Below are positions 1 to 10,528 of a stretch of DNA of 47,500 nt, piece after piece. Source of the stretch: Chrysomallon squamiferum (taxonomy: Eukaryota > Mollusca > Gastropoda > Neomphalida > Peltospiridae); assembly GCA_012295275.1 (NCBI GenBank), contig CM022673.1:13115788-13163287 (forward strand), given 5' to 3'. Numbering within the stretch: position 1 is the first letter of the stretch; each line of letters starts with the position of its first letter. Under the pieces are notes generated by a model that saw only the letters and a program-made list of their open reading frames with translations, did no database searches and was not told the origin of the DNA. A program made the position numbers and the translations under genes.

Positions 1-325
1 AACTCGTCACATCCCACCACCAGTGTGTTTACAAAGAGCAAAGAAACAATAAAATGTTTAAGTTACTCCAAACATGGCTCCCTGTGCAGAAATCAACTGA
101 TAACCCTGGATCCAGTGATGCTAGAACCCCCAGCGTAGGATACAGGCGTGACCAGGAGATAAAGGAAATCGGGTGTTAAACTGTGCAGTGTGCTGCTGTG
201 TAAATGCCTGACTTCAATGGAGAACACATCTGCTTACATCACAGGGCCTATAAATTGTGGATGTTGTGGGAAACCGAAGCCTGGTGGTAATGGGAGACAA
301 ATAAACAAGGTGAACTGCTCACACT
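1..325. promoter_or_regulatory. Putative conserved non-coding island
   Basis: Non-repetitive sequence of clearly higher GC than the following ATC-rich repeat. It carries GTTTAC (forkhead-like) and AAACAATAAA (SOX/FOX-like) near 27-55 and has no long open frame on either strand. It looks like an enhancer-type island rather than an exon. Conservation cannot be tested here, so this is an inference from composition and motif density. Confidence 0.3.
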
Positions 326-359
326 TTGATACTTTTTCTGTTTGTTGTTCTGTCTTCAG

Positions 360-520
360 CTGAGGCAGTGTTTGGTGTCTTCGGTTTCTGGTTGATGATT
401 GCTTTTTGGCTTCTTTTCTTCATGTGCAGTGTTATCAGTGACTCATTATCATCATCATATTCATCATCATATTCATCAACATCATCATTTATCTTACTGT
501 TATCTTCTTCTTCATGATCA
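360..520 (+). CDS. Possible exon with a hydrophobic segment, running into a Ser-coding repeat
   Basis: A strong polypyrimidine tract (about 330-356) ends in TCTTCAG at 359. The frame that follows reads EAVFGVFGFWLMIAFWLL, then FFMCSVISD, which is a membrane-spanning-like stretch. It then runs into an ATC-type microsatellite translated as poly-Ser until a stop near 515. I see no good splice donor before the repeat, and the repeat itself keeps several frames open. It may be a real exon end, an expanded exon or chance. No family is recognised. Confidence 0.15.
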
Positions 521-735
521 TCATCATTATTTACCTTTATCCTTAACAATGATTATTACCATTATAATCATCATTATCTTTATCATTACAATCATCATTA
601 TCTTTATCATTATAATCATCATCTTTATCATTATAATCATCATCATTCCTCATATCATCATCTTGATCATCATTATTATTGCTGTTATCATCTTCATTAT
701 TATTACTATCATTGTTACTATCAAATACAATTTTA
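440..735. repeat. Imperfect (ATC/ATT)n trinucleotide tract
   Basis: About 290 bp of imperfect TCA/ATT/ATC triplets, with interspersed TTATC words such as TTTATCATTATAATCATC. It keeps open frames on both strands (Ile/His/Ser on plus, Asp/Glu on minus), which explains the predicted ORFs here. Confidence 0.9.
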
Positions 736-739
736 ATCC

Positions 740-1355
740 ATTGTAATACATGGTTTTTAACATATTAACATATTGTCAAACACAAACTCTGATTTACACT
801 AACAATTATAGTGTTTCAAATATTTCATAATTATATGAGCTAATAAACAAGTTCTTTGATTTACATAGGATAATGCATTATTATTAATACAATACAATAA
901 AACTTTATTTATCCTTGCATGTGCAATAAAACTGTTTACCAAATGGGTGCAGTGAATGTTAAAATTCTAAGCAACAGGATGCAATCAATGTTTCAGATGG
1001 GCTAATAGATATGTTAATACACATTATTTTTTTTTATTTTTTTTTATTTTGCCGGTGTAAGATTTTAAAGATTTTTCCTAAGATTGTACATAGTGTTAGT
1101 TACTGAAATAAGAAGATAATCAGATGGAAATGATACACGCACTCCTCCAGAACCTCAACCATTTGCTGCTTATTTTGTCTTTATGATGACATTTCACACA
1201 AGACTGAAATGCTTCCAAAAAAAAAAAAAAAGGAAAATAAAGATTTTTATCTCCTTCCAGATGTATGATACACTTCCATATATCAGAGAAATTTTTAAAA
1301 TCATGTCAATATTGCAGGAGATTAAATACAGGAAGTATTTTAGTCACTTTGTTCC
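740..1355. other. AT-rich unannotated stretch with A/T runs
   Basis: Low-complexity AT-rich DNA with T-runs at about 1026-1050 and an A-run at 1217-1230. A good-looking 3' splice site, TCCTTCCAG at 1252-1260, is followed by an AT-rich open frame starting MYDTLPYIREIF. No convincing donor follows, so no exon is called. Confidence 0.5.
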
Positions 1356-1383
1356 TTTTTTTTTTTTTTTTTTTTTTTTTTTT
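1356..1383. repeat. Poly-T tract, 28 nt
   Basis: Uninterrupted run of 28 T. Either a mononucleotide repeat or the tail of an old minus-strand retrocopy. No recognisable element body lies next to it. Confidence 0.95.
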
Positions 1384-1542
1384 CCTGTGCATTAAAGTTA
1401 TGAAAGCAAGCTGGATATGTTTAGGTTGATGGGGTAAGTGGATATTTTAGTTTGCTTCTGATTTATGTGATTTTAGGTTTGACTTTGTAGAAAAATGCTT
1501 TATGTCAATGAGTTACGAGATACAATTATTTGATGGAATAAA

Positions 1543-1744
1543 TTGATGAATGAGTGAGTGAGTGAGTGAGTGAGTGAGGATGAATGAATGGATGAATGAA
1601 TGACTAAGTAAATGAGTTGATGGATGGATGGATGGATGGAAGATGAATGAAAGAGTAAATATCTGAGATATTCAGAACACACACACACACACTCTTCAAA
1701 CATATATACATACAAACATACAAACATAATTATATACATGAAAT

Positions 1745-1772
<28 letters not shown>
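1543..1772. repeat. Compound (GAGT)n, (GGAT)n and (CA)n microsatellite
   Basis: GAGT repeats at 1552-1579 are followed by GAATG/GGATG words to about 1640, then (AC)n at 1679-1693 and (CA)14 at 1745-1772. The minus-strand open frame here is only a translation of these repeats. Confidence 0.92.
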
Positions 1773-1780
<8 letters not shown>

Positions 1781-1837
1781 GACTAAAAAAACCAAGCACA
1801 TGCATACAAAGTCATGTAACAAAATATCATATTTCCA

Positions 1838-2205
1838 GTCGCGGTCATATGGAACCAATCAAACACTTTCCTTCAGGCGAGCTGTCAATTACCATGGTAA
1901 TTAGCATGTAATGGTGGACAGGGTATGTAAAGATAGACTAAATGGTGCAGCCAATAGGATTAGGGATAAGCACCAATTAACAAGCACTTGTGAATGTGTT
2001 GCTCATTTTCCTTCATCTGAAGCCAGTCCACGCTTTAGAATGACCTCCCCTTTCCACACTCCGATATCGTTTTAATTGGTTCCTTCTCTGTGAGGCAGAC
2101 AGGAAGTTTGCCGCTCTTAACAATGTTTTCATCACTGACTGCTCCCTTTCACACACACACAGATGAAATCTGAGGTGATAAATCACAGGCAGAATGGAGC
2201 AGTAA
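1838..2205. promoter_or_regulatory. Putative enhancer island with a palindromic homeodomain site
   Basis: A GC-elevated island between repeats. It contains a perfect 16-bp palindrome AATTACCATGGTAATT (1887-1902), which places two ATTA/TAAT homeodomain cores head to head. Other words include ACCAATCAAAC, AGCCAATAG, CACTTG (E-box/NK-like), ACAGGAAGT (ETS-like) and TTAACAATG (SOX-like). It has no sustained open frame. The density of these words suggests a developmental enhancer, which is an inference. Confidence 0.4.
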
Positions 2206-2820
2206 TTGCATTTTTTTTTTTATAAACAGTACTTTCTAAACAACTGGTTTTGATTTGAAAGATTTAACAATGCAGAAATTATTTGACTTTTACGTCAGTA
2301 TTTTTTTTTTTCTTCTACTTTTCTTAAATTTTTTTTTTTTTTTTTAATTTTATTTTCTTCTATTCAGTTTTGTATTCAATTTTTTTTTTTCTGACTTCCC
2401 TTTTACTTTATTTTAAATTTTATAATTTTCTTGTTTTCAATATTACTTATTTTCTTCTTTTTTTTTTGAACATTTTCTAATTCATTCTTACTTTTCTTAA
2501 GTTTGTACTTTTATCATTTCTAAGCATTCATGTACAAGCTTACTGAAGTAAAATAAATAATTTTATCATTAAAACCCCAAAATCTCAAGTACTTCAACCA
2601 CTGAATAAAAAGTTACATTATAAGAAATTATTTGTTCAGTCTCTATTAACCAGTGGAATCTGGTAATGAAACATTACATTTTATTTTTACATTAATCAAA
2701 AAGTTAATATTGTTTTTATTAGTCAAATTACTGAAAGCTCTTAGAAGAGAGAAAAAAAACTTAGAATTCTGAAGAGATCTGTAGAGAATTCATTAGGAAG
2801 ATCAATATATCTTCATTAGA
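2206..2820. other. T-rich low-complexity stretch
   Basis: Repeated T-runs (2210-2221, 2301-2311, 2328-2345, 2379-2390, 2458-2467) in AT-rich DNA without open frames or recognisable motifs. Nothing else is seen. Confidence 0.6.
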
Positions 2821-2859
2821 ATAGATGGATACTTTCTTTTATCTGTTTGTTTTTCTGTT

Positions 2860-2998
2860 TATTTTTATTATTATTATTATTATTTTATTGTTGATATTAT
2901 TATTATTATTTTGTTGTTGTTATTATTGTTATTATTATTATATACTTATTGCTATTAGTTTATTATTATTGTTGTTGTTGTTATTGTTTTTATCATCA
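2860..2998. repeat. (TTA/TTG)n trinucleotide tract
   Basis: Imperfect TTA and TTG triplets ending in ATC triplets. The plus-strand Ile/Leu/Tyr-rich open frame across it is a repeat artefact. Confidence 0.9.
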
Positions 2999-3123
2999 TC
3001 ATCAACATTTGTTTTTCTTGTTATTACCAATTTTTTGTTATTGGTTATTATTTCACAAGTGATATTTCTAACATATATAATCTTTACAAGAAACTAAAAA
3101 AAAATATAACTTCTCACATACAG

Positions 3124-3174
3124 GAGAGCACATACCATACTCTTTGATAACCAGTGGTCAAAAATGTTTGTAAG
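3124..3174 (+). CDS. Candidate 51-nt internal exon
   Basis: The 3' splice site is TTCTCACATACAG, ending at 3123. A consensus donor follows: TAAG at 3171-3174, then GTGAGT at 3175-3180. One of three frames is open and reads AHTILFDNQWSKMFV between split codons, so the exon would be phase 1 at both ends. No family is recognised. Flanks are AT-rich repeats. A chance splice-site pair of this quality is possible in 47 kb, so this is a lead only. Confidence 0.25.
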
Positions 3175-3179
3175 GTGAG

Positions 3180-4130
3180 TGATCTTTTGGAGAACTGATC
3201 CAGGGAACTATCATATCTCAAACTAGCCTTATAATCACTAAACAAGAAACTGGCTATCAGAAAAATAATACCAAACAAAAACAAACAAAAAAATTGCTTA
3301 ACAGCTTCAGAAATGATGTTCTATCAAAATTATCTCATATCTGCTTCTTTTTATTATTGTTTTCTGCAAATTGAAAAATATTTAAAAAGCAGAAAATAAA
3401 AATTCCAGCCATAAATAATAAAGTTTTTCAAATATCATTTTCTTTTGTTCACATCATCCTGTCAGCTCATTCTTTTTTTTCATGTTTTTAGTTGTTTTTT
3501 TTTTGTTTTTTTTTGAGACATCAAATTTGTATGCTGCTCATATTTCACATAGTCCAATAAAGCCAAATTAGTTACAAGCCAATTTTCACATAGAGACAAG
3601 CAGACGATGAAGTTGTCAGAACTCTTACTCACAACGTAATAGAAAGTAGCAAATTCCACAGGTTTACGGCCACAATACTATACATCCATTTTCACTTTCA
3701 ATATCCTCTCCTGACAAATTCAATCATAACAGATCATAAAATGAATTCGCCACCAAGACCCAAGGACTTAGCTTCGGAAATAAGCATCCAATTTATTGAA
3801 TAATTCCTTGATGGGTAAAAAGTTTTCATTTTAACCTAGCGCAGTTGACAAAGAACTTATAAAAATCCCAGTTGATCTATTTTGGTAGTTAAAACAAGCC
3901 TCTAAGCTTTCATTGAAATTGGCAGTGGAATAACCTGCTGCTGTTTGATCTGGTGTTGGGGTGAGAATATCCCTGAAAATAAAGCTGCAGAAAATTAGAG
4001 TTCGAATCAGACGAGATGACCAGTTCTGGAGAAGAGATTGCGATATAGGCTGCTTGATGAAAATGTGTTTTGTTTTCAAGGGTGTCTCAATTGTGTGTGT
4101 TACATTTTAATTACATTTTTATAGTCTGTT
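3180..4130. other. Mostly unique AT-rich stretch, nothing assignable
   Basis: Mixed sequence with a T-rich patch at 3471-3515 and modestly complex DNA at 3520-4080. An 82-codon minus-strand open frame (3831-4079) shows no recognisable domain. A tRNA B-box-like word, GAGTTCGAATC, sits near 3999-4009, but no A box lies at the expected distance. Confidence 0.4.
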
Positions 4131-4188
4131 AGGATTTTGATTAAACTTCAAAATTTGCTCAAATTATCCACTGTAACCATTTATCTCA

Positions 4189-4437
4189 TTCCTTCATTTA
4201 TTCATTCACTCATTCATTTTTATTCATCCATACATACATTCATGCATTCATTCATTCATTCATTCATCTGTTGTTCATTCATCATCTTTCCATCCACTCA
4301 TTTATTCTTTCACCTACGTATCCATTCATGCATCCCAAAGTTCTGACAATCAATCCATTCATTCATTTACCCAAACACCCACCCATGCATCCATCATCTA
4401 TCATATCCACACATCCACCCATCCATCCATCCATCCA
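4189..4437. repeat. (ATTC)n / (CATC)n tetranucleotide tract
   Basis: Imperfect CATT repeats at 4189-4290 grade into CCAT/CATC repeats ending in CATCCATCCATCCATC near 4437. The two His/Ile/Pro-rich open frames here are repeat translations. Confidence 0.92.
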
Positions 4438-4439
4438 TT

Positions 4440-5224
4440 TCAAAAATAACGTTTTGACATTTCCATACAATACGGCTGTCAAAACACATTTTCACATTTA
4501 TCAACAAATTCTTTTTATTATATTTCTTTACCTAGGAATAAACCAGATTTTAAAGATTTTAAAATGTGATAAAAATGTCTACACCCATCTATGAAAACAG
4601 CCACTGTCCATAGAGACACGTCTGATTTGATTTCATTGACAGTGAACTGATGTAGAGTTCTGTAAAGCTGTGTTAGTGATGGGGCATTGAATAAATATAA
4701 ATATCACACACACACATGCGTGTTGGTTAATGGATCAATGCATGAGAACATTTTCTGGTTGAAATAGCTGTGCACTTAATATGCTGCTTATTTGTGGGCC
4801 TGTAAAATATATTTTAAAGTATATTTCAATTTTAAATTTAATTTTAATTTTAATTTTTGTTATTTAGGTAACTCTGTAAAACATTCCATTCATTTTTATT
4901 TAAAGATATATTTATAAAACAATTTTTTTGATTATTCTTAAGCATTATATTTTGTGTGTATGTGTATGTGAATGTATGTGTGTGGGTTTGTGTGTTTGTG
5001 TTTATTTCTGAGTGTTTGTATGATATGTGTTTTTATCTGCATGTTTTTCTTTCATGTTTCAGTGTATCAAATCATTTAAGTATTTAAACATTTATTTTTT
5101 TTTTTTTTTTTAAAATTCATTATAAAATTAATTTGATACAGAACTGTGACCAGACATCATCATGTTTCTCCTAACCCTTCCGTATCAACATAATTCTATT
5201 ATTTATACAAGTAATTTACTTTTT
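4440..5224. other. AT- and GT-rich unannotated stretch
   Basis: Contains GT-rich words at 4952-5035 and a T-run at 5096-5112. A 15-mer, TCTATGAAAACAGCC (4588-4602), recurs exactly at 32050-32064. No gene-like signal. Confidence 0.5.
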
Positions 5225-5455
5225 AAAACAAATGTGTCTGGCATCCTGCCTGTATCTCCTGCTAACCCGCACAAGCTTCTCTGAGGAAATTGCATGTCGC
5301 AAGCAAGTCTCCGATGAAAGTAACACTTAATGGATGGCTCACAGGGGAAAATGATGTATTTTTGAAAAATCCTCCAAACACTCTCGCATCAATTCTGTTT
5401 GCTTTTGGTTCTCAACAAATAATAGGAAGCTGCCGATATATGGCTCATATTTCAA
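5225..5455. promoter_or_regulatory. GC-elevated unique island
   Basis: About 230 bp of complex sequence with words such as ATTGCATGTCGCAAGC, ending at a short GA tract (5457-5474). A 76-codon open frame begins at 5290 but has no recognisable domain and runs into the GA repeat. It may be a conserved non-coding element. Exon status is unsupported. Confidence 0.25.
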
Positions 5456-5656
5456 GAGGAGAGAGAGAGAGAGAAAAAAAAAAATCTGTTTACTGTGTTA
5501 AACAAAGTGACAGCAATTAATTTTCATTTTGGGAGATTTTGTCAGGAACAACAGTTCAGCAGATGATATGGGTTTTTGTGTAGGTGAACACAGGATTTGA
5601 GTAACACAGGGAAGTCAGGATGCATGGACAGTTTGGTGTGAATATCATAAGATACA

Positions 5657-6014
5657 ACAGTAAATAAATTTTGGGTTTAGTGATACAATTGACAGCAGTA
5701 ACATATGACGGCAATAATAAATAGTTTTGGCAACAGTGACATATACTATGTGAAATAAATTTAGTTATAGTGACATATACTATAACTAATAAATCTGGTA
5801 ATACTGACTACTGGTAAACTGTAACTAATAAATCTGGTAATAGTGATACTGGTAAACTATAACTAATAAATCTGGTAATAGTGACACAGGTAAACTATAA
5901 CTGATAAATCTGGTAATAGTTACAAAGGTAAGTTACAGTAAATAAATCTGGCAGAAATGACATAAATAGGCTATATTAAGTAAATTAGGTAACAGTGACA
6001 AAGGTAAACTACAA
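5657..6014. repeat. Degenerate minisatellite, unit about 38 bp
   Basis: Roughly nine diverged copies of a unit containing TAACTAATAAATCTGGTAAT followed by AGTGACACTGGTAAACTA. The central copies (about 5770-5930) are most alike, with period 38-39 bp, and copies decay towards both ends. That is the usual age gradient of an old tandem array. Confidence 0.85.
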
Positions 6015-6548
6015 AATATATGAATTTTGCTTTTTTTTTCTCCCCATCTGATTTTCCCCCTTCAAAATAAAAACTATCACTCTCTTTTTTTTCCAAATCT
6101 GCATCTTCATCTGTTAAGTGCATTTGGCAGGGGAGACATGGTCAGTCTATTTCATATAAAAATATGGTTAGAGTACATGATAGCCATGTAGAATATGGTT
6201 TATCAATGTTGATAATATCAAAGGTTACGGTATGCACTAATTTAATGGGCAGATTTCTGAGAAGCAGACTCTTTGAAACCAATGAAAAAAAGTAATTGCT
6301 GAATGTTCCTTAGATGTTTTAGAATGTTTTTCTTGTTCAGGACACATGTAAGAACAGACAGACAGATGGTTTGTACATGTGTTTGTAATAAAAGAGGGTG
6401 TGTATATAGTGCATGGGGGTGTTGATAAAAATGCTCCATAATGTTCAAACAGTGTTTGGTAAATAGTGGTAATAAAGTTGTTCCAAAACATGTCTTTTGT
6501 TAATTGAAAAACTATGTGTATTAAGATTTGTGTTAAGATATATTTAAT
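6015..6548. other. Unannotated stretch
   Basis: Mixed AT-rich sequence with a T-run near 6032 and two overlapping minus-strand open frames (6237-6491). Neither has a recognisable domain or splice context. Nothing else is seen. Confidence 0.45.
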
Positions 6549-6875
6549 TATATATATATATATATATATAGAAACAATAATGTAGCATGTGTAGCAGTAG
6601 CTGTAGTATTAGTAGTAGTAGTAGTACTAGCAATAGCACTAGTAACAACAGTAATAATAATACAGTATAGCAGCAGCAGTAGTAGTAATAGTAGTAGTAA
6701 TGGTAGTAGTGATAGTATTTAGTAGCAGTAGTAATAGCAACAGTAACAACAACAACATCATCAACAATAATGATAATAACAATAATAATAATAATGATGA
6801 TGATGATGACAAAAACAAAATTCAATAAATATATAAACAAATAAATGTTAATAAAACAAATTTTCTTAAAAATTA

Positions 6876-6930
<55 letters not shown>
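6549..6930. repeat. (TA)n plus (TAG/TAA/GAT)n compound trinucleotide tract
   Basis: A (TA)11 run at 6549-6570 is followed by about 350 bp of TAG, TAA, CAA and GAT triplets, ending in (TAA)n at about 6884-6925. The 135-codon minus-strand open frame across it is entirely Leu/Ile/Tyr/Val from repeat triplets. Confidence 0.95.
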
Positions 6931-7800
6931 CATCCCATATGTACTTCCCAAAAAGGAAAAATCAAAAAATTAAAAAACATGGGTATTTGTATGTTTGTAA
7001 TATAAGTAAGAGTGGAAAAAATTCAAATCTACTTCATTAATAATCACATAAGAGATCAGAATCTGATTTCCCAACACAAGCTCATGACTCGAAATCTCTT
7101 TCATCTCTGAATTTTCTCTGAAAAAAGAAGCTTCACAACTGAGCAAGTCTTTTTGTCCTCAATTTTTTATTTTTATTTTTTTCCCCATAATCACGTTACC
7201 CTTGGAAAACAGGATTATCTTTATTACATTAACTTTGCCTTGGACAGACGCTTCATGTATGTGGATAGATTGAGACTGAGTTGATGTTTTATTCCAGCCT
7301 TCATTGAAATATTGTAAAGGTTCATCTTAATAGGATTTCTGTCGAATTCATGACAAGAAAAGTATCAATAAGTAAATGATTAAAATAAAATAAAATAAAA
7401 TAAAATAAATTATATTGCGTAAGTATTTTTATGTAAAATTTAAGTAAATAATTTTAACTAAAATTCAAGTAAAAAAAAACTAAAATACTGTTTGAATAAT
7501 TTTAGTCAAAAAAAAAAAAAAGAGACTTTTTAAATTTGATCATGAGGATCTCTGCAACCCAACTCATGAAAGAAGAAGAAGAAAAAATATAAATTCATGA
7601 AAGAAGTAAAAAAAAAAGCAGGAATGAAAGAAAGGAAGAAAAAAAAAATGCTTAAAAAAAATGAGAGACCCAAATTCAATAAAAAAAAAAAACAAAAAAT
7701 ACATAGGATGTGTAATAAAGAAAGAAGAAAGAATATTAAAAGACGGAAGGAAGGAAAGAAAACAACAAAAGAAAAAGAAAACTAGAAATAAAGCTAAGTG
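6931..7800. other. A-rich stretch with (TAAAA)n
   Basis: Contains (TAAAA)5 at 7381-7409, several A-runs (7502-7519, 7681-7691) and a purine-rich A/G segment at 7565-7795. The Lys-rich open frames over that segment are composition artefacts. Confidence 0.6.
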
Positions 7801-7819
7801 CAGTCAGAGTATGTCGGGT

Positions 7820-8022
7820 GAGCTGAATTTTAACACAACAACGACTGGCAACTTTTTATGCGACTCGGGGGTTTTCAGTGAGAAAAAGATATCATAAAAG
7901 CCTAATAAAGTCGTGTCGCATGGTCTGTTTGTCTGTTTGTAATCAATGAGGCCTGCATGATGGGGAATGCATGTGCCAGGCAAAGGTATATATAAAACAT
8001 TGTGAGCAATTTGCACGGTTTC
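7820..8022 (+). promoter_or_regulatory. Candidate TATA-type promoter
   Basis: An abrupt island of higher GC with several CpGs follows an A-rich stretch. TATATAAAA lies at 7989-7997. A pyrimidine-flanked A (TTTCACTG, A at 8023) sits about 33 bp downstream, the normal TATA-to-start spacing. Upstream are CAACGACTGGCAAC (7839-7852), which recurs at 33556-33569, TTTTTATGCGACTCGG, and CATAAAAGCCTAATAAAG, which resembles posterior-Hox/Cdx sites. This is a composite inference. No transcript data are available. Confidence 0.4.
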
Positions 8023-8192
8023 ACTGCACTTATTGGAAAGCGGGCGACTGTTGTGCGGGTTTTGTGAAGTTCTCACTGACAGCACGTGTTCTGAGCTTTT
8101 GCGTTTATCCTACCAGCCGCATTGTACGTAACTAGCCACTTGTGAAAAAGGAAAAGCTAAATAACATTATTATTCATTTGTTGCTGCTTGTG
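8023..8192 (+). other. Candidate non-coding first exon (5' UTR)
   Basis: From the predicted start A at 8023 to TTGTG at 8192 there are 170 nt with GC well above the flanks and not one ATG on the plus strand. A good donor, GTAAGC, follows at 8193-8198, and then a 20-T tract. An ATG-free, GC-elevated segment ending in a donor just after a TATA box is what a 5' UTR exon looks like. No acceptor partner is proven. It could also be a long non-coding RNA start. Confidence 0.35.
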
Positions 8193-8206
8193 GTAAGCAC
8201 CTGTCA

Positions 8207-8382
8207 TTTTTTTTTTTTTTTTTTTTGTACAAAAAATATATGGCCTGTTTGGGATTTTGCAAATTGAAATGTTTTATTTATTTAGTCATTTTTTGTTATT
8301 TATGATGTTTCATTTGTTGTAGTTGGTTTGTTGTTGTTTTTTTTTTTTTTTTTTTTTTTTGTTGTTTTTTTTTTTTTTTTTT
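8207..8382. repeat. Two poly-T tracts
   Basis: A 20-nt T-run at 8207-8226 and interrupted T-runs at 8337-8382, with TTG/TTTA-rich sequence between and after. The following 400 bp are AT-rich without gene signals. Confidence 0.9.
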
Positions 8383-8794
8383 GTATTATTTGTTCATTTG
8401 TTTATTTGCATTTTTATTTTCATTTTCTAATTTATGTATATATTTAATTATATTTTTTTTTTTTGAATTTTCGGAATTTATTATTAGTTTATATAACTCA
8501 GTTTCGTTTTCAGATTTTATTGATTTTATTTATTATTCATTATTAAATTTTTATTTTATTTTACGGCATTAGTGCCAGGCATAACCAGAAAACTTAATTT
8601 CAATTTTTTCTTTTTAAAAAAAAATAATTCAATTTACTGCATCAAATTAAATAGTAATGCTGAACATATTAACAGTACCTGCATGAATTCAATGATTCCC
8701 TGTACTCTGATCATATTAATGTAGATTATAACTATGCCATGCACAGTTAAACCACATAATTATAAATTCTGCAAACTGTAGCCCTAACCAGCCA

Positions 8795-9112
8795 CAAGAA
8801 TTTAGCAAATATTAGTCACAGCTGCACATGTGAATTTAGCAAATTACAGTTTAAAGTGAAAATGACACATATGAATTTCACAAACAATTGTTACTACACA
8901 TATGAATTTAGCAAACTGTATATAAAAGTATGTCATGCACATAGGAATTTAGCAAACTGCATACAAAAGTATGTCATGCACATATGAACTTAACAAACTA
9001 CAGTCATAAAAACTACATATGAGTTTAACAAACTACAGTCATAACTACACATACAAGTTTAACAAACTATACATATAACCATACCGTGCACATATGAATT
9101 TAGCAAACTACT
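8795..9112. repeat. Degenerate minisatellite, CACATATGAATTTAGCAAACT units
   Basis: About seven to eight diverged copies of a unit of roughly 37-50 bp. Each has a core like ACATATGAATTTAGCAAAC, followed by variable CAGTCATAACT sequence. Variants include ATAGGAATTTAGC, ATGAACTTAACAAAC and ATGAGTTTAACAAAC. The array stops immediately before the GC-rich stretch at 9121. Confidence 0.85.
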
Positions 9113-9125
9113 GTCATGACTGCAG

Positions 9126-9209
9126 TCTGCCTACACGAACGACAAACACAAGAAGAAGTACGAGGTCATGTACTCCAGAGAATTGACTGTTTCCCATCAC
9201 ATTTATTAT
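9126..9209 (+). CDS. Short open stretch with C/G-ending codons; possible exon
   Basis: After GACTGCAG (ending 9125) the frame reads SAYTNDKHKKKYEVMYSREL, then TVSHHIYY and a stop at 9210. Codons 1-17 nearly all end in C or G (TAC, ACG, AAC, GAC, CAC, AAG, TAC, GAG, GTC, TCC), which is striking in this AT-rich DNA and suggests selection on protein sequence. Against it, the polypyrimidine tract is weak and no clear donor follows. On the minus strand, ATG at 9169 opens a 12-codon frame, MTSYFFLCLSFV. Its first five residues resemble the start of many Hox proteins, but a stop follows at once. No family is assigned. Confidence 0.25.
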
Positions 9210-9212
9210 TAA

Positions 9213-10500
9213 TATTTTCATTAACGTTCAGAATTCTATTACATTACTCCAAACTCTTAATTAGACAGTGACAAAAAGCCTCAGAGATTTTCTGAATATT
9301 TAAACATTTTTTTTCCTGAGCAGGGGATACCATAATTGAGATATCACAGGACTGATATATGTATATTTCTAAGAGGATATATATTGTAAATTATGTAGCA
9401 GGAAAACGATTTTGAAATTGAGATATGTGAAAGAAGATGATTTAATAGAGATGTGGAAGATAATTGTGAAGGTTGTTTTTGTAAAAGTGATTTGTAAATT
9501 TTTAAATGGTTTATTATTGTAAAAATGATATTTATGTCTGGGTTTTTTTCTCTTGTATTATTGGCCAAAACATAAAGAAAATTTATCCTTTGATTATCAG
9601 TGATTTTGAAAATTGTCTGTCATTACAAAGATAAAGAAAATGAAGGTAAATCATCCAGTTACATGATCATATTTACTAACACAAGTCTGTTCTGAAAAAC
9701 AGAACATGATTATAAAAGTTTAATGCAAGCCATTGTGAAGTTTTAGTCACAAAAAAATACGCTGAAGTCTAATCTAAAAAATATATTTTTCTTCAATAAA
9801 AATACTCTAGAGATTAATTATAAAATACATTATGCATTAATCAAATATGTATATTTATTTAAAATACTCTGAAGGTTAATTATAAAATATATTATGTATC
9901 ATGCAGATAGTTAATATATTCATTTAGGAATTCATTAATAAAAAACATTAAATTCACTAAAGATATAATATTTGGTTAAATGGAAATAAATTTATTTATT
10001 TAAATAACAGAATAGTTATGTCTCCTTTTTAATCTTAATGTTTATTATATTTGACATTATTATTTTGTTTTATTTTATATATTATTTATTTTTAATTTAT
10101 TTTATCTATGTATCACCTATCTGTCTGTCTGTCTATCTGTCTGTCTCTCTCTTTTTATCTATCTAGCTTTCTATTTATTTATTTATTAATTAGTTCAGAA
10201 GAATATATGGCTTAATGAAACAACTATTTAAAATAAACACAGAGATTCTTCCTTTTTTAATTTATTATATTTCATAAAGAAAGCATGTTTGGATGTTGCA
10301 GAATTTTATACCAAACTCAAATTTAAACAAAAAACAACAAAATTACTGAACACACATGTTGTATAAAACAAGGAAATAAAAACTATTATGAAGAAAATGT
10401 CTTTAACTTCAAAAATTTTGAAGTTCCGAAGTCAGAATGTATTCTCCAGATGTGTTTGATTTCCTGTGAAGTATTTTCTCTCTTAATTGCTGTTTTCTCA
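9213..10500. other. AT-rich stretch, nothing assignable
   Basis: Long low-GC DNA with duplicated AT words around 9775-9900 (AAATACTCT...GATTAATTATAAAATA twice) and a CTGT/CTAT patch at 10109-10150. A 74-codon minus-strand open frame (9344-9568) has no domain. Confidence 0.5.
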
Positions 10501-10528
10501 CTTCAGGTAATCACAAACACATGGAGGA

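Noticed and set aside
1261-1350. Strong acceptor followed by ATG and an open frame (MYDTLPYIREIF)
   Set aside because: AT-rich codons and no usable donor before a poly-T tract; likely chance.
3990-4015. B-box-like GAGTTCGAATC suggesting a tRNA or SINE
   Set aside because: No A box within the expected 30-60 bp upstream and no tRNA fold.
6544-6951. 135-codon minus-strand ORF
   Set aside because: Made entirely of TAG/TAA/GAT triplet-repeat translation.
7597-7897. Lys-rich plus-strand ORFs
   Set aside because: A-rich/purine-rich low-complexity translation.
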